Source: Diphasiastrum complanatum
Lineage: Eukaryota; Streptophyta; Lycopodiopsida; Lycopodiales; Lycopodiaceae
Assembly (NCBI GenBank): GCA_029204225.1
Contig: CM055099.1
Span: 45,559,193-45,623,192, forward strand
Direction of reading: 5' to 3'
DNA: 64,000 nucleotides
Position 1 is the first letter of the stretch. The number at the start of each line of letters is the position of its first letter. Shown here piece by piece: positions 36,448 to 47,366 of this stretch. The notes under the pieces were generated by a model. It had not been told where the DNA came from. It worked only from the letters and a program-made list of their open reading frames with translations, and made no database searches. Both the position numbers and the translations under genes were made by a program.

Positions 36448-38040
36448 CTACAACTTAATGAACATGACTGTAGACCATCTAGAATAATCATCTATGAAAG
36501 TCATAAAATAGATTGCATCTCCTAATGACGGAGTTGGCATTGGACCACAGAGATCGCTATATACAATATCTAATACATGCTTTGTTTTGATGGAATGTGA
36601 TTTTGGAAACTTGCTTCTAGAGTGCTTCCCATAGATGCATGAATCACAAAAGAAAGATTTCCTATCTAATGAAGAAGGCAAATTCAGTCCATCAACTAAT
36701 TTACTACAACGCATATAAGAAAGTGAGATTGTATTCACGTGTCCAAATTGACTATGCCACAGAACAGCACTGTCGTTTACATTTTCATTAGAGACACTAG
36801 CTAATGCAACTAAATTAGAGAATCATAAAGATTTTTGACTCTAGTGCATGTAGTCAGAGTAGTATCTTCCTCGAGTATTGTACACTGCTTAGATGAGAAA
36901 GCAACAGTGTACCTCTCATAAGTTATCTTAGAGACTGATAACAGGTTCTTTGACAACTGAGGAACATAAAGGATGTTAGGAACACAAATGGATAGATCGT
37001 TGTTGAAGCTGATCTTCACTGCTCCTTTGTCTTCCACGCGTATGGTGCTAGAACCTCCGAGGTAGATAAATTGGTCTCTGCTATAAGTTGTGTACTTCGC
37101 AAACCATTCCTTGCGAGAGGTCATGTGTTGGGTAGCATCGTTGTCTAGGTACAAGCTATCATAATCTTCACTGCTGCTGTAAGCCATTAACAAGTGTGTG
37201 TTTTGCAAGAATTTGGCCGCATTGGAGAAGTCTAGTTGCTGTTGTTGTTGTTGCTTCTTTGCCTCGTTGTAGATCCTGATGGGACACTCCTTGATGTCAT
37301 GATTAGCTCTTTTGCAATATCTGCAGAAAAATTTCTTGCGCAATTCACCATGCTCACCTTGAGTGTGAGGCTTCTGTTGTTGCTACTGCAATTGATTCTT
37401 GCCCTTGGAATAGTCTTTCTTCTTGGTGCATAGAGCCATGGATTTGTCTTTGATGGACAGGCTGCTAGTCTTTCTCCACATTTCTTCTTGAAGAAGATGA
37501 CCGATCACCTTTTGAAGAGTGAGGTCGGATTGTGTGGAGATCATCACCACAAAGTGCTCATTGGACTTTGGAAGAGAAGAAAGCAAGGTCATGACGACAT
37601 CATCATCTTGAATAGAACATCCTACAGCTGGTAACTGATCTAACAAGGATTTGAAACTGTTGATTTGAGAAGTGATGGCAGTAGAATCAGACATGCTAAG
37701 AGTAAAGAACTTCCTTTTAATATGTAATCTCGTGGTCACATTGTGAGTCTCATAAAGACTTGATAACAAGTCCAGTGCTTCCTTAGAGGTTGTTCACGTG
37801 GTAACATGAGATATTTGGGAGTCAGCCAGATTGAGTGTGATACATGCTAAGGCCTTCTGATCTTTGATCCTCTAGGTCTTTTCTTGATCACCATCTTCTG
37901 GTTTCAGGTCTACATCTTCTAATACATCCCAAAGATCTCTATCTATCAACATCATTCTAAGTTTTAACTTCCAAATGTAGAAGTTAGAACCATTGAACTT
38001 GTCAATGAGTCTAGCTTCACTGAGAATCACAACAAGCATT
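36448..38040 (-). pseudogene. Copia family 5 gag to integrase (minus strand)
   Basis: From ATG near 38,040: gag (KFNGSNFYIWKLKLRMMLID, SSLYETHNVTTRLHIKRKFF, MTLLSSLPKSNEHFVVM), CCHC knuckle CRYCKRANHDIKEC, protease-like DNDATQHMT, a gag_pre-integrase block (HVNTISLSYMRC, SCIYGKHSRSKFPKS) and the integrase start (DIVYSDLCGPMPTPSLGDAI, FIDDYSR). Stops at about 37,880 and 36,800 and a frameshift break it, and it ends at 36,448 before the integrase core is complete. No primer-binding site or LTR is visible next to the gag start. Confidence 0.85.
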
Positions 38041-38960
38041 TATCTACATTGTACATAGATAAAAATGTGCTGCTGCTATGTTACACTGAAGCACAATACA
38101 AATAGCAATTACAACAAAAAATGATGGCGTAATTGAGAGGCTCAAATAATGTGTCTCATGGACGGAGCAACCGCTAATCTGTGCTTGGACAATCTATTTA
38201 TAGATTTCATCTGTGTATTAATTACATTGAATGCTTGTCACCTAATTAGGAAAGCCGTTGTACTTGGAAGTATATGGCTTTTGTGACAACTGTACACAAT
38301 ATATACGGTCAATAATTCAGCATCATTGACGTGGACAAGGACGTCGCTGGAACGTTCCTCGTTTATTTTAGACGACCTTCGGGATTTTTCTCTCTCTTTG
38401 CATTTTTCTAAAAAAGCCAAAGGTGCCATAAAAAAGACGATGATGTCTTTAAAACAGTTTAACTCATGAAAATAAACGACCTTCGAGAATTTTCTCTTTC
38501 TTTGTGTTTTTCGCAAAAAGCCGAAGGTGTGTTAAAAACAGTTAAACTTTGGAACTATGCAAGTTTTCGCATTTCGGGAAAATGCAAAAAAGCCGAAGCT
38601 GTTGAAAACATAGTGTATTTTTGCAGATTGTTGAAAAAGTAATGTATTTATGCAAACTTGTTTTAAATGCAAGTTTTGTGGAAGTCCTTGAAGATGGCCA
38701 AGTTTTCAATGACTTCAAGTTATTAAATTTAACATCTGAACTTTGAAATTATGATAGGATCGGTTATCCTTTGCTGGAGATCAGCCGGAAGCCCATTTTA
38801 GACGTTCTTCAAATAAATTGGTTGTCTAAGTTTGTAATTCCTACAGGTATCAGATGAGCAGACGTAGAACCAAAGTTGGTTTCACCTGACCCTAGATCAA
38901 TGATCAATAAACATGCAGGAAGAATCATGAAATAAAAATTAGTCATTCACTAAGGAGAAA
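38041..38960. other. Repeat spacer with duplicated ACGACCTTCG block
   Basis: Two roughly 55-bp direct copies (about 38,370-38,425 and 38,476-38,530) share GACGACCTTCG.G...TTTTTCTCT and AAAAAGCCGAAGGTG. The segment may be LTR sequence of the flanking minus-strand copia element, but no ends were found. Confidence 0.35.
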
Positions 38961-38969
38961 ACTGTGGGC

Positions 38970-39515
38970 TTAATTTCCAACAAGTATAAACTTTAGAAGT
39001 CCTAGATCTACCATCTTGAACTCACTAGACAAAGAAGCTTTAACTTTTCTTATGCCTTCACCATCGTTTCCTGTCAAAATGATATCATCAACATAAAATA
39101 CTAAAATAATGATCTTTCCATCATTACATTTGATGTACAAAGGAGGCTCATAAGTGCTAATCACAAAGCTAACAGAGTAGAGAAAATCATGCAACCTAGA
39201 GTACCAAGCTCTAGGGTGCTTGCTTCAAGCCGTATAGGCTCTGCTTAAGTGGCAAACCTTGTCCTCCTCACCATCCTTGATGAAGTCCTCGAGTTGCAAC
39301 ATGTATATTTCCTCCTCCAAGTAGCCATTGAAGAAAGCATTGGTCACATCCATTTGATAGAGATTCCACTTGAACAAAGTAGCAATACAAATGATCAATC
39401 TAATAGTTACAAGCTTTGCTATAGGTGCAAAAGTTTCTTCATAATCTATGCCTTTAGTTTGAAGAAACCCTTAGCAACCAATCTAGCTTTGTACTTACTT
39501 AAAATTGTACATTCA
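38970..39515 (-). pseudogene. Copia reverse-transcriptase fragment (minus strand)
   Basis: Minus strand reads SKYKARLVAKGF, YEETFAPIAKL, YQMDVTNAFFNGYLEEEIYM, then after breaks YSRLHDFLYS and FYVDDIILTGND, SSEFKMVDLGLLKF. The YVDD active site is preserved but the frame has several shifts. It ends at a head-to-head junction with a plus-strand copia integrase near 39,505. Confidence 0.8.
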
Positions 39516-40040
39516 GACATTTGTGGCCCGATGAAAAATCCTTCGTTGAAAGATGCAAAGTATTTTATAACTTTTATTGATGAATTTTCTAGAAGGACTA
39601 TGGTGTATTTTAAAAAGTAGAAATCAGAAGTCTTCAACTGCTTCAGAATTTTCAGGGAGCATGCAAAAAAGGAGACTGGACGGACGATCAAGGCTCTAAG
39701 GTCAAACAACGGTGGAGAATATATCTCTATTGAGTTTAAGGAGTACTGCCAAAGCCAAGGCATTGAGCAGCAATTCATCACTCCTTACAGTCCTCAATCT
39801 AATGGCTTAGCCGAGAGGAAGAACCGTACCCTGGTTGAATCAGCCAAATGTATGCTAGCGCATGCATCACTGTCCAAGAGATTATGGGTTGAAGTTGTCT
39901 CCACTGCAGCTTACGTCTAGAACAGATGTTTGACTAAGGCCTCTCAGGCAAGACACCCCATGAGGTGTGGACAGGCTCTAAGCCTTCTGTGAAGAACCTA
40001 AGAGTGTTTGGGTGCATTGCCTAGACACGAGGAAGAAATT
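39500..40040 (+). pseudogene. Copia family 1, second copy: integrase
   Basis: LKIVHSDICGPMKNPSLKDA and FITFIDEFSRR, then after frameshifts KETGRTIKALRSNNGGEYIS, FITPYSPQSNGLAERKNRTL and NLRVFGCI. The DDE residues are visible in D(SDICGP), D-to-N in SNNGGEY, and E in LAERKNRT, so the second catalytic Asp is lost. Multiple stops and shifts. Confidence 0.8.
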
Positions 40041-40319
40041 GGACTTCCAAAGTCTCAAGACCATCTTGATTGGATATACTTCATTTGATAATACATACAA
40101 GTTATATGATCCTGATATCTAGCAAATCTTATATAGTCGAGATATAGTCTTTATCGAGGATCAGTTCGTTGACCTCAAAGGCAAGGATATTGCTCCAGGA
40201 GAACCTTCATCACCTGTCATTAACACGGTAGTCCGAGCTTCTGGCTCAGGCGTGTCTATTGTCGACCCACTCGTGACGAAGAATCAGATGAAGATGTTGC
40301 TGCTACCCAACAACAAAAA

Positions 40320-41650
40320 GTCCCAGGAGTGGTTCATCAGTCAAATCCTCCCAGAAGATCAAGCCAAGTGCGCACACAACCCACAAGGTATACTCCTGAG
40401 TATGCATGTCTCTTGATACAAGAATCAACTATAGTCGAAGAGGCACTCAGCCAACCAGACTCCGATCTCTGGAGAAAAGCTATGGACAGAGAGTATTCCT
40501 CTTTGATCAAGAACCAGACACGGTCATTAGTCGAAGCTCCTATTGGCTGCAATATCATTATTGCAAATGGATCTTTAAGATCGATACAATATCAACGGAG
40601 CAATTGATCAAAGGAAGACAAGACTGGTAGCACAAGGATTCACTTAGATCTTGAACGTTGACTACAGTGAGACTTTCAGTCCAGTAGTTAAACATTTGTC
40701 GATCCGAATGCTCTTGTCTTATGCTACAACTGAGTTTGACATGACTGATATAGGCGAAGCTCACTTATGTCTGGGTATTCAAATCACAGAGACAGAGCGA
40801 AACGACTGATTTACATCACTTAACAAAGGTATCTTCAGAATGTTCTTAACAGATACAATATAATAAATTGTAAATTAGCTCACTCACCAATGGATCCAGG
40901 CCTGCATTTGTCAAAGGACCAATGTCCCTAGACCAAATAGGAAGAGGAGCAGATGAGAGAGTATAATTATCAATCGATACTTGGGTCTCTCACATACGCA
41001 ATGGTCTGTACAAGACCAGATATCTCTTTTGCAGTAAGCTCACTCAACCAATATATGGCTAATCCTGGCATTACCCATTGGAAGGCTCTCATAAGAGTCA
41101 TGAGGTATATTCGAGTTGCCATGGACCAGTGCATCTGCTATGGAGATGTCAGCAACGACAATCTTCATCAGCTCAGTGAATATCCTGATGCAAGCTGGGG
41201 AGGAGATATAGACAATTGTAAGTCCACATCTAGATTTACATTCTTCTTCAACGACGGTCCTAACTCATGGAACAGTTGTAAGCAAACTTCTATCGCACTT
41301 TCTTCTACAGAAGCAGAATACATTGCTACTTCTCAATCTATTAAGGAAGTGTTTTGGTTGAGAAATTTATTGTCAGACGTTAATCTGTATTAGTACAGCC
41401 CTACAATTTTATTTTGTGATAATCAGAGTGTTCTTGCCTTATCTGCCAACTCTAGATTTCACTCTAGGAGTAAGCACATTGAAATCAGATATCACAATAT
41501 CACGGGCAAGGTTCTCAACAAGGAGGTAAGCTTAACGTACTGCAGAACGCAGGACATGGTTGTAGATATATTCACGAAAGCATTAAGTGTTAATGCACAC
41601 AACAAATTTTGTGCATTGCTTAGTCTGAAGATCAAGGCATTCACGGATCC
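40320..41650 (+). pseudogene. Copia family 1, second copy: reverse transcriptase and RNase H
   Basis: 40,329-40,600 is the RT N-terminal lead (LWRKAMDREYSSLIKNQT). The palm region (40,600-40,950) is mostly deleted or scrambled; no YVDD is left. 40,953-41,393 is the long intact RNase H frame (SILGSLTYAMVCTRPDISFA, WGGDIDNCKSTS, SIALSSTEAEYIA). The tail runs RSKHIEIRYHNI to DIFTKALS before the polypurine tract. Confidence 0.85.
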
Positions 41651-41652
41651 AA

Positions 41653-41895
41653 ATTAAGGGGGGGTGTTGAATTTGTCTCCTCTACTCTCCTAGATCCCAT
41701 TTTAATCTGTCTCTATTCATGCTGCATTTTTACTCACGTTGTCGTCGCAGTCTACATATTTACACGTAAATTTTCACAGGCAAAAAAAAGACGAACAAAA
41801 CGCGACACTGTGTTTTGTGATAGGCGAAAAAGGCGACACTGCCTTACAAAATGCCAAAGGTGTCCTAGGAAGCAAAGGCACCCTGTAAATCAAAT
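41653..41895 (+). mobile_element. Copia family 1, second copy: polypurine tract and truncated 3' LTR
   Basis: Polypurine tract ATTAAGGGGGGG (41653-41664) is followed by TGTTGAATTTGTCTCC (LTR start at 41665). The LTR aligns with 10,023-10,260 through GGCACCCTGTAAATC, then similarity is lost near 41,895. This orients the element plus and pairs it with the gag at 32,411. Confidence 0.8.
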
Positions 41896-43498
41896 CTCTG
41901 TCCGAGGACGTGTACTTGATTTCTCTCTCTACCCAAGAGCAAGGTTTTTTTATACTTAGTTTTTTCATTACAAGTCTCCCACATATGTGAATGTACTTTG
42001 GTGAATGGTTTATGCATGTCTTATTGTGCTCTTGCCTTAGATTTGTGAGATAGATTTTGGAATTCAATCTATAGCTTGATCTTTGTGCAACCACCCACAC
42101 CTTAGGAGATCAATCACACTTTTGGGCTGTCCCACACGTGTGAAATTTAAAACTTTGCCTGCAGAGCTCTACTCCCTTTAATAAGACAAGAGAAGTTTTC
42201 TTTGATCAAACGGAGCATAAACAAACACATCTTTGCTTTGTCTCTCTTTTTTTATTGGATTAATTTCAACCCTAGAAATATAAGTCACTCTTCCAATAAC
42301 AAATTTATCCAAATAGCTATGATATGCTGAATACCCTGGCCTCTTGAATATCACAACAAAATATTATCATCACACTAAAGCCATAGACTAGACATCAAAA
42401 GTCCATTAAACTAAAGCCATATAGTAGACTTAAAAAAAAAAAGCATGGTAGGTGAACCAAGCTTTCCCGGAAAGTAGCAGATCTACTTCCACTGCCTTCT
42501 CCATCTCTTCCAGTTGCGTTTGCAAGTCCATAAACTTAATTGTAGAAGAAATTTTGATTTCAAAATAAGATTCTTCACACATACTAAACTACCCTGTTAC
42601 TACATCTAAGGAGATGACATTATTCCCAACTAATATATCATGTTTTCATTACTATATAAATCTATCGTTCTTAGTACAATAGTGTGATACTCTCACTGGC
42701 TAAGAAGTAGCTATATTCTAATACCCTCTAAGCATGTCACCACTTGCATGTTGAACAACTTAGCTCCATTTTTTTTTTTTTTTGACAACACTAGCTAGTC
42801 TCACCAACTGTATTATGTACAATATGTACGCCTTATATCGCAAAGTAAGGTGAAGCCAAGGGGCACACATTTCCAAACATCTACTTGCCTGGCAGAAGGG
42901 ATTCAAAACTACACCATAATTAGACACAGTTCCAGCTCAACTACTGCAAGGAACCCTAGCAAAAAATCTAAGAATCCCTAGCAACATTTTTTGTGTGAAT
43001 TTGTGCAGCACCCACTTGTAAAGAATCATCTGCCAATTTGCCAATATGACTATGTAAGCATGTGCTGATATGCTGAAACTTTAGGTTTCTAGTTACAGTT
43101 CCTTGTAAATAGAAGAAAACTTTCTAGATGGCAAAACATCTTCATGAGACTAACCAGACACATACTATTGTAACCTAACCTAACATGATTGTCTAGTGAT
43201 GGCAAGCAAGAAAAGCTTAATGATTTTAGGGACAAGATCTCCATTTAAGAAAAGCAATTGAGAATCAATCGAGGTAGAGGTCTGAAAATGATATCAAAAG
43301 CTTCCTTCCAAACTACTTTGTCATTGATTCAATTTCAAAAGAAAGCATTGTCAAAAATAAATAAAAGACCAATTAGCCCACTCTTTGAAAAAGTTATGGA
43401 CTAATTGCTTTTGCACTATGACGATGCATGTAGAGCTTCCTGTAGGTATACATGCATTTGCCAAAGAAAGATTGCGGCAATCTTTGCAATCTCCTTAG
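41896..43498. other. Repeat-derived AT-rich DNA
   Basis: 41,940-42,150 contains further CACACGTGTG-type palindromes (41,984 and 42,132) and looks like another copia LTR scrap. From 42,150 to 43,498 no gene or element was recognised. Confidence 0.4.
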
Positions 43499-43881
43499 CC
43501 TTTGAAATGGCAGCCCACCCATGCTTTGAAGCCAATGCACTGATCCAAAGCAACTATGACAAAGGTCGTCACGACCAGTGTTGGGTGGGTATATAGATGC
43601 CCGACTGGTATATGCAATGGTGTCAACAATGGTATCATAAAACATATCCGTCCGGTATATGATTTTGTGATACTATGGGTGATACGCGACCTTTGAAATG
43701 GCAGCCCCACCCATGCTTTGAAGCCAATGCACTGATCCAAAGCAACTATGACAAAGGTCGTCACGACCAGTGTTGGGTGGGTATATAGATGCCCGACTGG
43801 TATATGCAATGGTGTCAACAATGGTATCATAGAACATATCCGTCCGCTATATGATTTTGTGATACTATGGGTGATACGCGA
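43499..43881. repeat. Tandem duplication, two copies of a 191-bp unit
   Basis: The unit beginning CCTTTGAAATGGCAGCC is repeated directly at 43,690 with only a few differences (one extra C and two base changes visible). Frames across it are shadows. Confidence 0.9.
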
Positions 43882-44176
43882 CCCGGGCTGGTTTTAGCCC
43901 ATCAATGCACATATCGATACCCGGAGTAGGGGCAAAAAAGTTCAAATTTACCTTGGTATCAATACAACATCCATTTTTAGTTAGTTTCCAAAATTTCATT
44001 ATGCGATAAATATTATTTATGGTGTCCCAAAGACATTGGTGAGCACAAACAAAGTATTGGCCTTTAAAATCATATGCACATATTACATTTAAAAAGGTCA
44101 TGCTTTTCATTAAATACATACTACCCTTTATAAAATGGCTAATTTTAGAAAAAAATTATATACTCATACCCGGGTG

Positions 44177-44407
44177 CGAGAACCAAACACATTGAGATTC
44201 AGTATCACTTTATACGTGAGAGGCTGCTGAGTCGTGAAATTCATGTTGTTCGTTGTAGCACAGAAGAACAACTAGCTGATATTTTCACTAAGCCACTTGT
44301 TGGAGAAAAGTTTGATAAGTTTAGATCAAAGCTTTCTGTACTTAAAGTTTGTTGACTTTAAAGCTATGTATATGACTATATAAAAAGTAGACTCTACTTT
44401 AAGGGAG
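44177..44407 (+). pseudogene. Copia RNase H tail and polypurine tract
   Basis: RTKHIEIQYHFIRERLLS and EEQLADIFTKPLVGEKFDKF are the standard end of copia pol; a stop follows near 44,355 and a purine run AAGGGAGAGAG at 44,400. No upstream pol is attached. The following LTR-like sequence is degenerate. Confidence 0.75.
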
Positions 44408-44695
44408 AGAGTTAGAATTAAAGTAGAATCACTGTGTTACTGTATTGTGGGTCCTATCAGTTAATAAGGATCAGTTGGCCTCGCCACGAGGCAAGTCGAC
44501 GGGGCACGCGTCCCGCCAACGGCAACCTGGGTCATGCATGCGTTGCTTGAGTGAACAACTATATGTACAGTGTAATTTCATTTTGAGAAATACAGTTGCT
44601 ATGTGAGCTTGCTGTGGAGAGTGTTTTCTGTCTATGTTACTGTGTAGCATTATCTGTGTTCCTGTTCGAAGCAAATTCTAAGTCACACATTTCAC

Positions 44696-44945
44696 TTTTT
44701 ATACGGACCATCAACCCTTGCTCTATCTCGTTAACAAAACTTGCAACACAGGGAGAATCAGCAGATGGCTACTTATGTTGTTGGAGTTTGATTTTCGGGT
44801 GTCCGCAAGAGAAAACAACACTACATGGCAGATCATGTATCACGAATCAAGGGGAAGGAGGTTGCAACCCAACCCGACGATGAACTGGCCGATGCTACCT
44901 TATTTTATGTGGACACAATACCAGAATGGGCTGCCGACAAGCTGA
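44696..44945 (+). pseudogene. Gypsy RNase H fragment
   Basis: YTDHQPLLYLVNKTCNTGRI followed by SRWLLMLLEFDFRV matches the RNase H end of the gypsy element at 24,100-24,250 (FTDHQALLYLINKTCTTGRI). About 80 codons, cut at both ends. Confidence 0.8.
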
Positions 44946-46230
44946 ATGCCACTCTGACTATCGCTATATAATGTCGTGAGATTTTTTTGCTTCATGCCAA
45001 CTTCTTCCAAGATTTGTCTCAACCATATAGCTTCCTGTGCTGCACTATACATTGCCTTATATTCTGTTTTTGTGGTGGATAGAGCAATTGTACTTTGCTT
45101 CTTACTAGACCAGGAAAAGCAACTACCACAGAACTGGAATACATACCATGTGCTAGATCTATGATCATCATAGTCACCTCCCCAATCCACATCCACATAG
45201 CCACACAACTCAGGTAAACCATCATGCTTCCTGTAAATCAAGCCATAATCTAAAGTGCCTTTCACATAACGCAAAATGCGTTTAGCTTCCCTCCAATGTG
45301 TTTCCGTAGGTGCTGCCGTAAACTGACTTACAATGCCAACAACATAGCATATATCTGGTCTAGTCGTGGTAAGGTAAATCAAGCTCCCTACTAACTGCCT
45401 ATACAACGTAGCATCAAATGACTGTGACTCATCAGGCTTAGAAAGCTTTTTACCCAGTTCAATAGGAGCCGAGAGTATTCATTGGTTTGCAATCCTGCAA
45501 CCTAAACTTGTGCAACAACTCTTTGACATACTTCACCTGTGTTAAACCCACTTCGTGTCCTTTTTGCCACACTTCTACTCAAGGCAATAATAGATTAGGC
45601 TGAGATCTGTCATCTCGAATTGTTCCATGAGGTCTTTCTTGATCATATCTATCATCTCTTGATTATTTTCTGTAATAATGAAGTCATCAACATAAAGAGC
45701 AATCAAAGCAACCATACCATCAAAGCATAAGACATATAGATTTAGATCAGAATGTGTTCTCACCATCCCCTTTGGTAGGCAGCTATACCACGCACGTGGT
45801 GTCTGTTTAAGACCATAAAGCGCTTTCTTCAAGCGACATACGTTATTTTCCTGTCCCTTCGCTTCAAAGCCTTCAGCTTGATCCATGAACACCTCTTCTT
45901 CTAACTCACCATTTAGAAAAGTAGATTTCACATCCATCTGATGCAAAGGCCAACCAATACGAAGCTAAAGCAACAAGTAGGCGTAGAGTATTCCACTTAT
46001 ATACTGGCGCAAAGGTCTCCTCATAGTCGATGCCTTTATTTTGTGCATACCCTTTGATCACCAATCTTGCCTTGTGCTTTGCTATACTTCCATCTGCATG
46101 GTACTTAGTCCTGTATACCCATTTGCAACCAATGGGTTTCTTGCCAACTGGTGGTTCTACTAAGTCCCATGTGCTATGCTTAGCAATTGACTTCATCTCC
46201 TCTCCCATGACCTTGACCCAAATGTTATCA
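44946..46230 (-). pseudogene. Copia reverse transcriptase and RNase H (minus strand)
   Basis: RT start GCKWVYRTKYHADGSIAKHK, ARLVIKGYAQNKGIDYEETF, then a frameshift, QMDVKSTFLNGELEEEVFM, ALYGLKQTPRAWY, LYVDDFIITENN and FEMTDLSLIYYCL. After another break, RNase H: MYRQLVGSLIYLTTTRPDI, YVDVDWGGDYDDHRS and STIALSTTKTEYKAM. The YVDD is intact. Separated ORFs 46,208-45,906, 45,946-45,575 and 45,406-44,946. No gag or LTR found. Confidence 0.88.
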
Positions 46231-47366
46231 TCCTTCGCTTCACCATAAGTCGAAGGTTCTTTGCTTTGAGTAATGCTAGATAAGAGAGCATAATTTGCTT
46301 TATACCTTTCAGGTTGTGTCTTCTCTCTTGTTGATCTTCGTAGCTCTCCCTAGATGATCCTGGAAGTTAGCTCTCCCTAGATGGTGGCTACGCAAAATAA
46401 AGCACTAGTAACTTCCATGCTGCAAGAGACTGCCTAATATCGTAGTCCCATGAAATAACCACCTCATAAAATGCATGTAGGAGTTGCAGATCAATTTGAG
46501 GTCAAAGAAACTTAAAAGTGAAAAACTTGGCATAATCTGGCCATACTTTGGCCGAAACATTACATGATGAGTAATATAATGTGGACCATCATAATTGCCT
46601 TAAATTACATACCCACTAGTTACACATCACTGAAATTGTTCCATTCCTTGAATATTTAGGAGGCTCCTCAATTTCCTCAATACCAAGTAATGCAAGTGTA
46701 ATGTTATTTAAGAAATTGTTCCATTCCTTGAATATTTAGTAGGCTCCTCAATACCACAAGTGATGCAATTAAGTGTAATGTAACTGCTTAAATAACAGAG
46801 AATAAGAATGTCACGACAGGGCTAAATTGTGTAGCAGGCCAGCAGGAAAGCCAAATAATTTTAATCACTATCCACAGATAAAAGAGCATCGAATCACCCT
46901 GGAAAGGCATTCTGCAGCTCATCCGGCCTCTTGGTTCACCAGCAACTTGTGAAGATGAGTGAATCTTACCCCGGCCAGTAAAAAATGCTGAGACATATGT
47001 AACCAATCAAAGGAGAACTCATTTCTGCAGCTCAAAATTGGTTGCAGTAAATATAAAAAGCGCTGATTGATTTAGCGCCACAGTCCAATCAAATGATGTT
47101 TCAAGGATGAGCTCCCATGAAACCAAATTGTTTTTTGCAGCCCACTGTGTATCTAATAGATTGAACGAGTATTTTGAGAAATATATAAATCTCACCAAAA
47201 GCCCCCAAGCTGTATTCCACAAAACTGACTGCGGTCCTTGAAGTTTCAATATATTACTGCTCAGCGAGACAGCGTCACACAGTATATGCACAATGGAAAA
47301 AGCTGTCCATTTTCAAAGTACCTTGATGAGAGAAAGACAGGTGCCATTCAAAGGTGGGAGCATGAT
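46231..47366. other. 3' flank of the CLC gene, with an 80-bp tandem duplication
   Basis: 46,631-46,790 holds two copies of a unit starting AAATTGTTCCATTCC. The part nearest 47,366 is probably 3' UTR of the CLC transcript. No coding sequence recognised. Confidence 0.5.

Noticed and set aside
43499-43881. CRISPR-like or satellite array
   Set aside because: Only two long copies without spacers; a simple tandem duplication in a plant genome.
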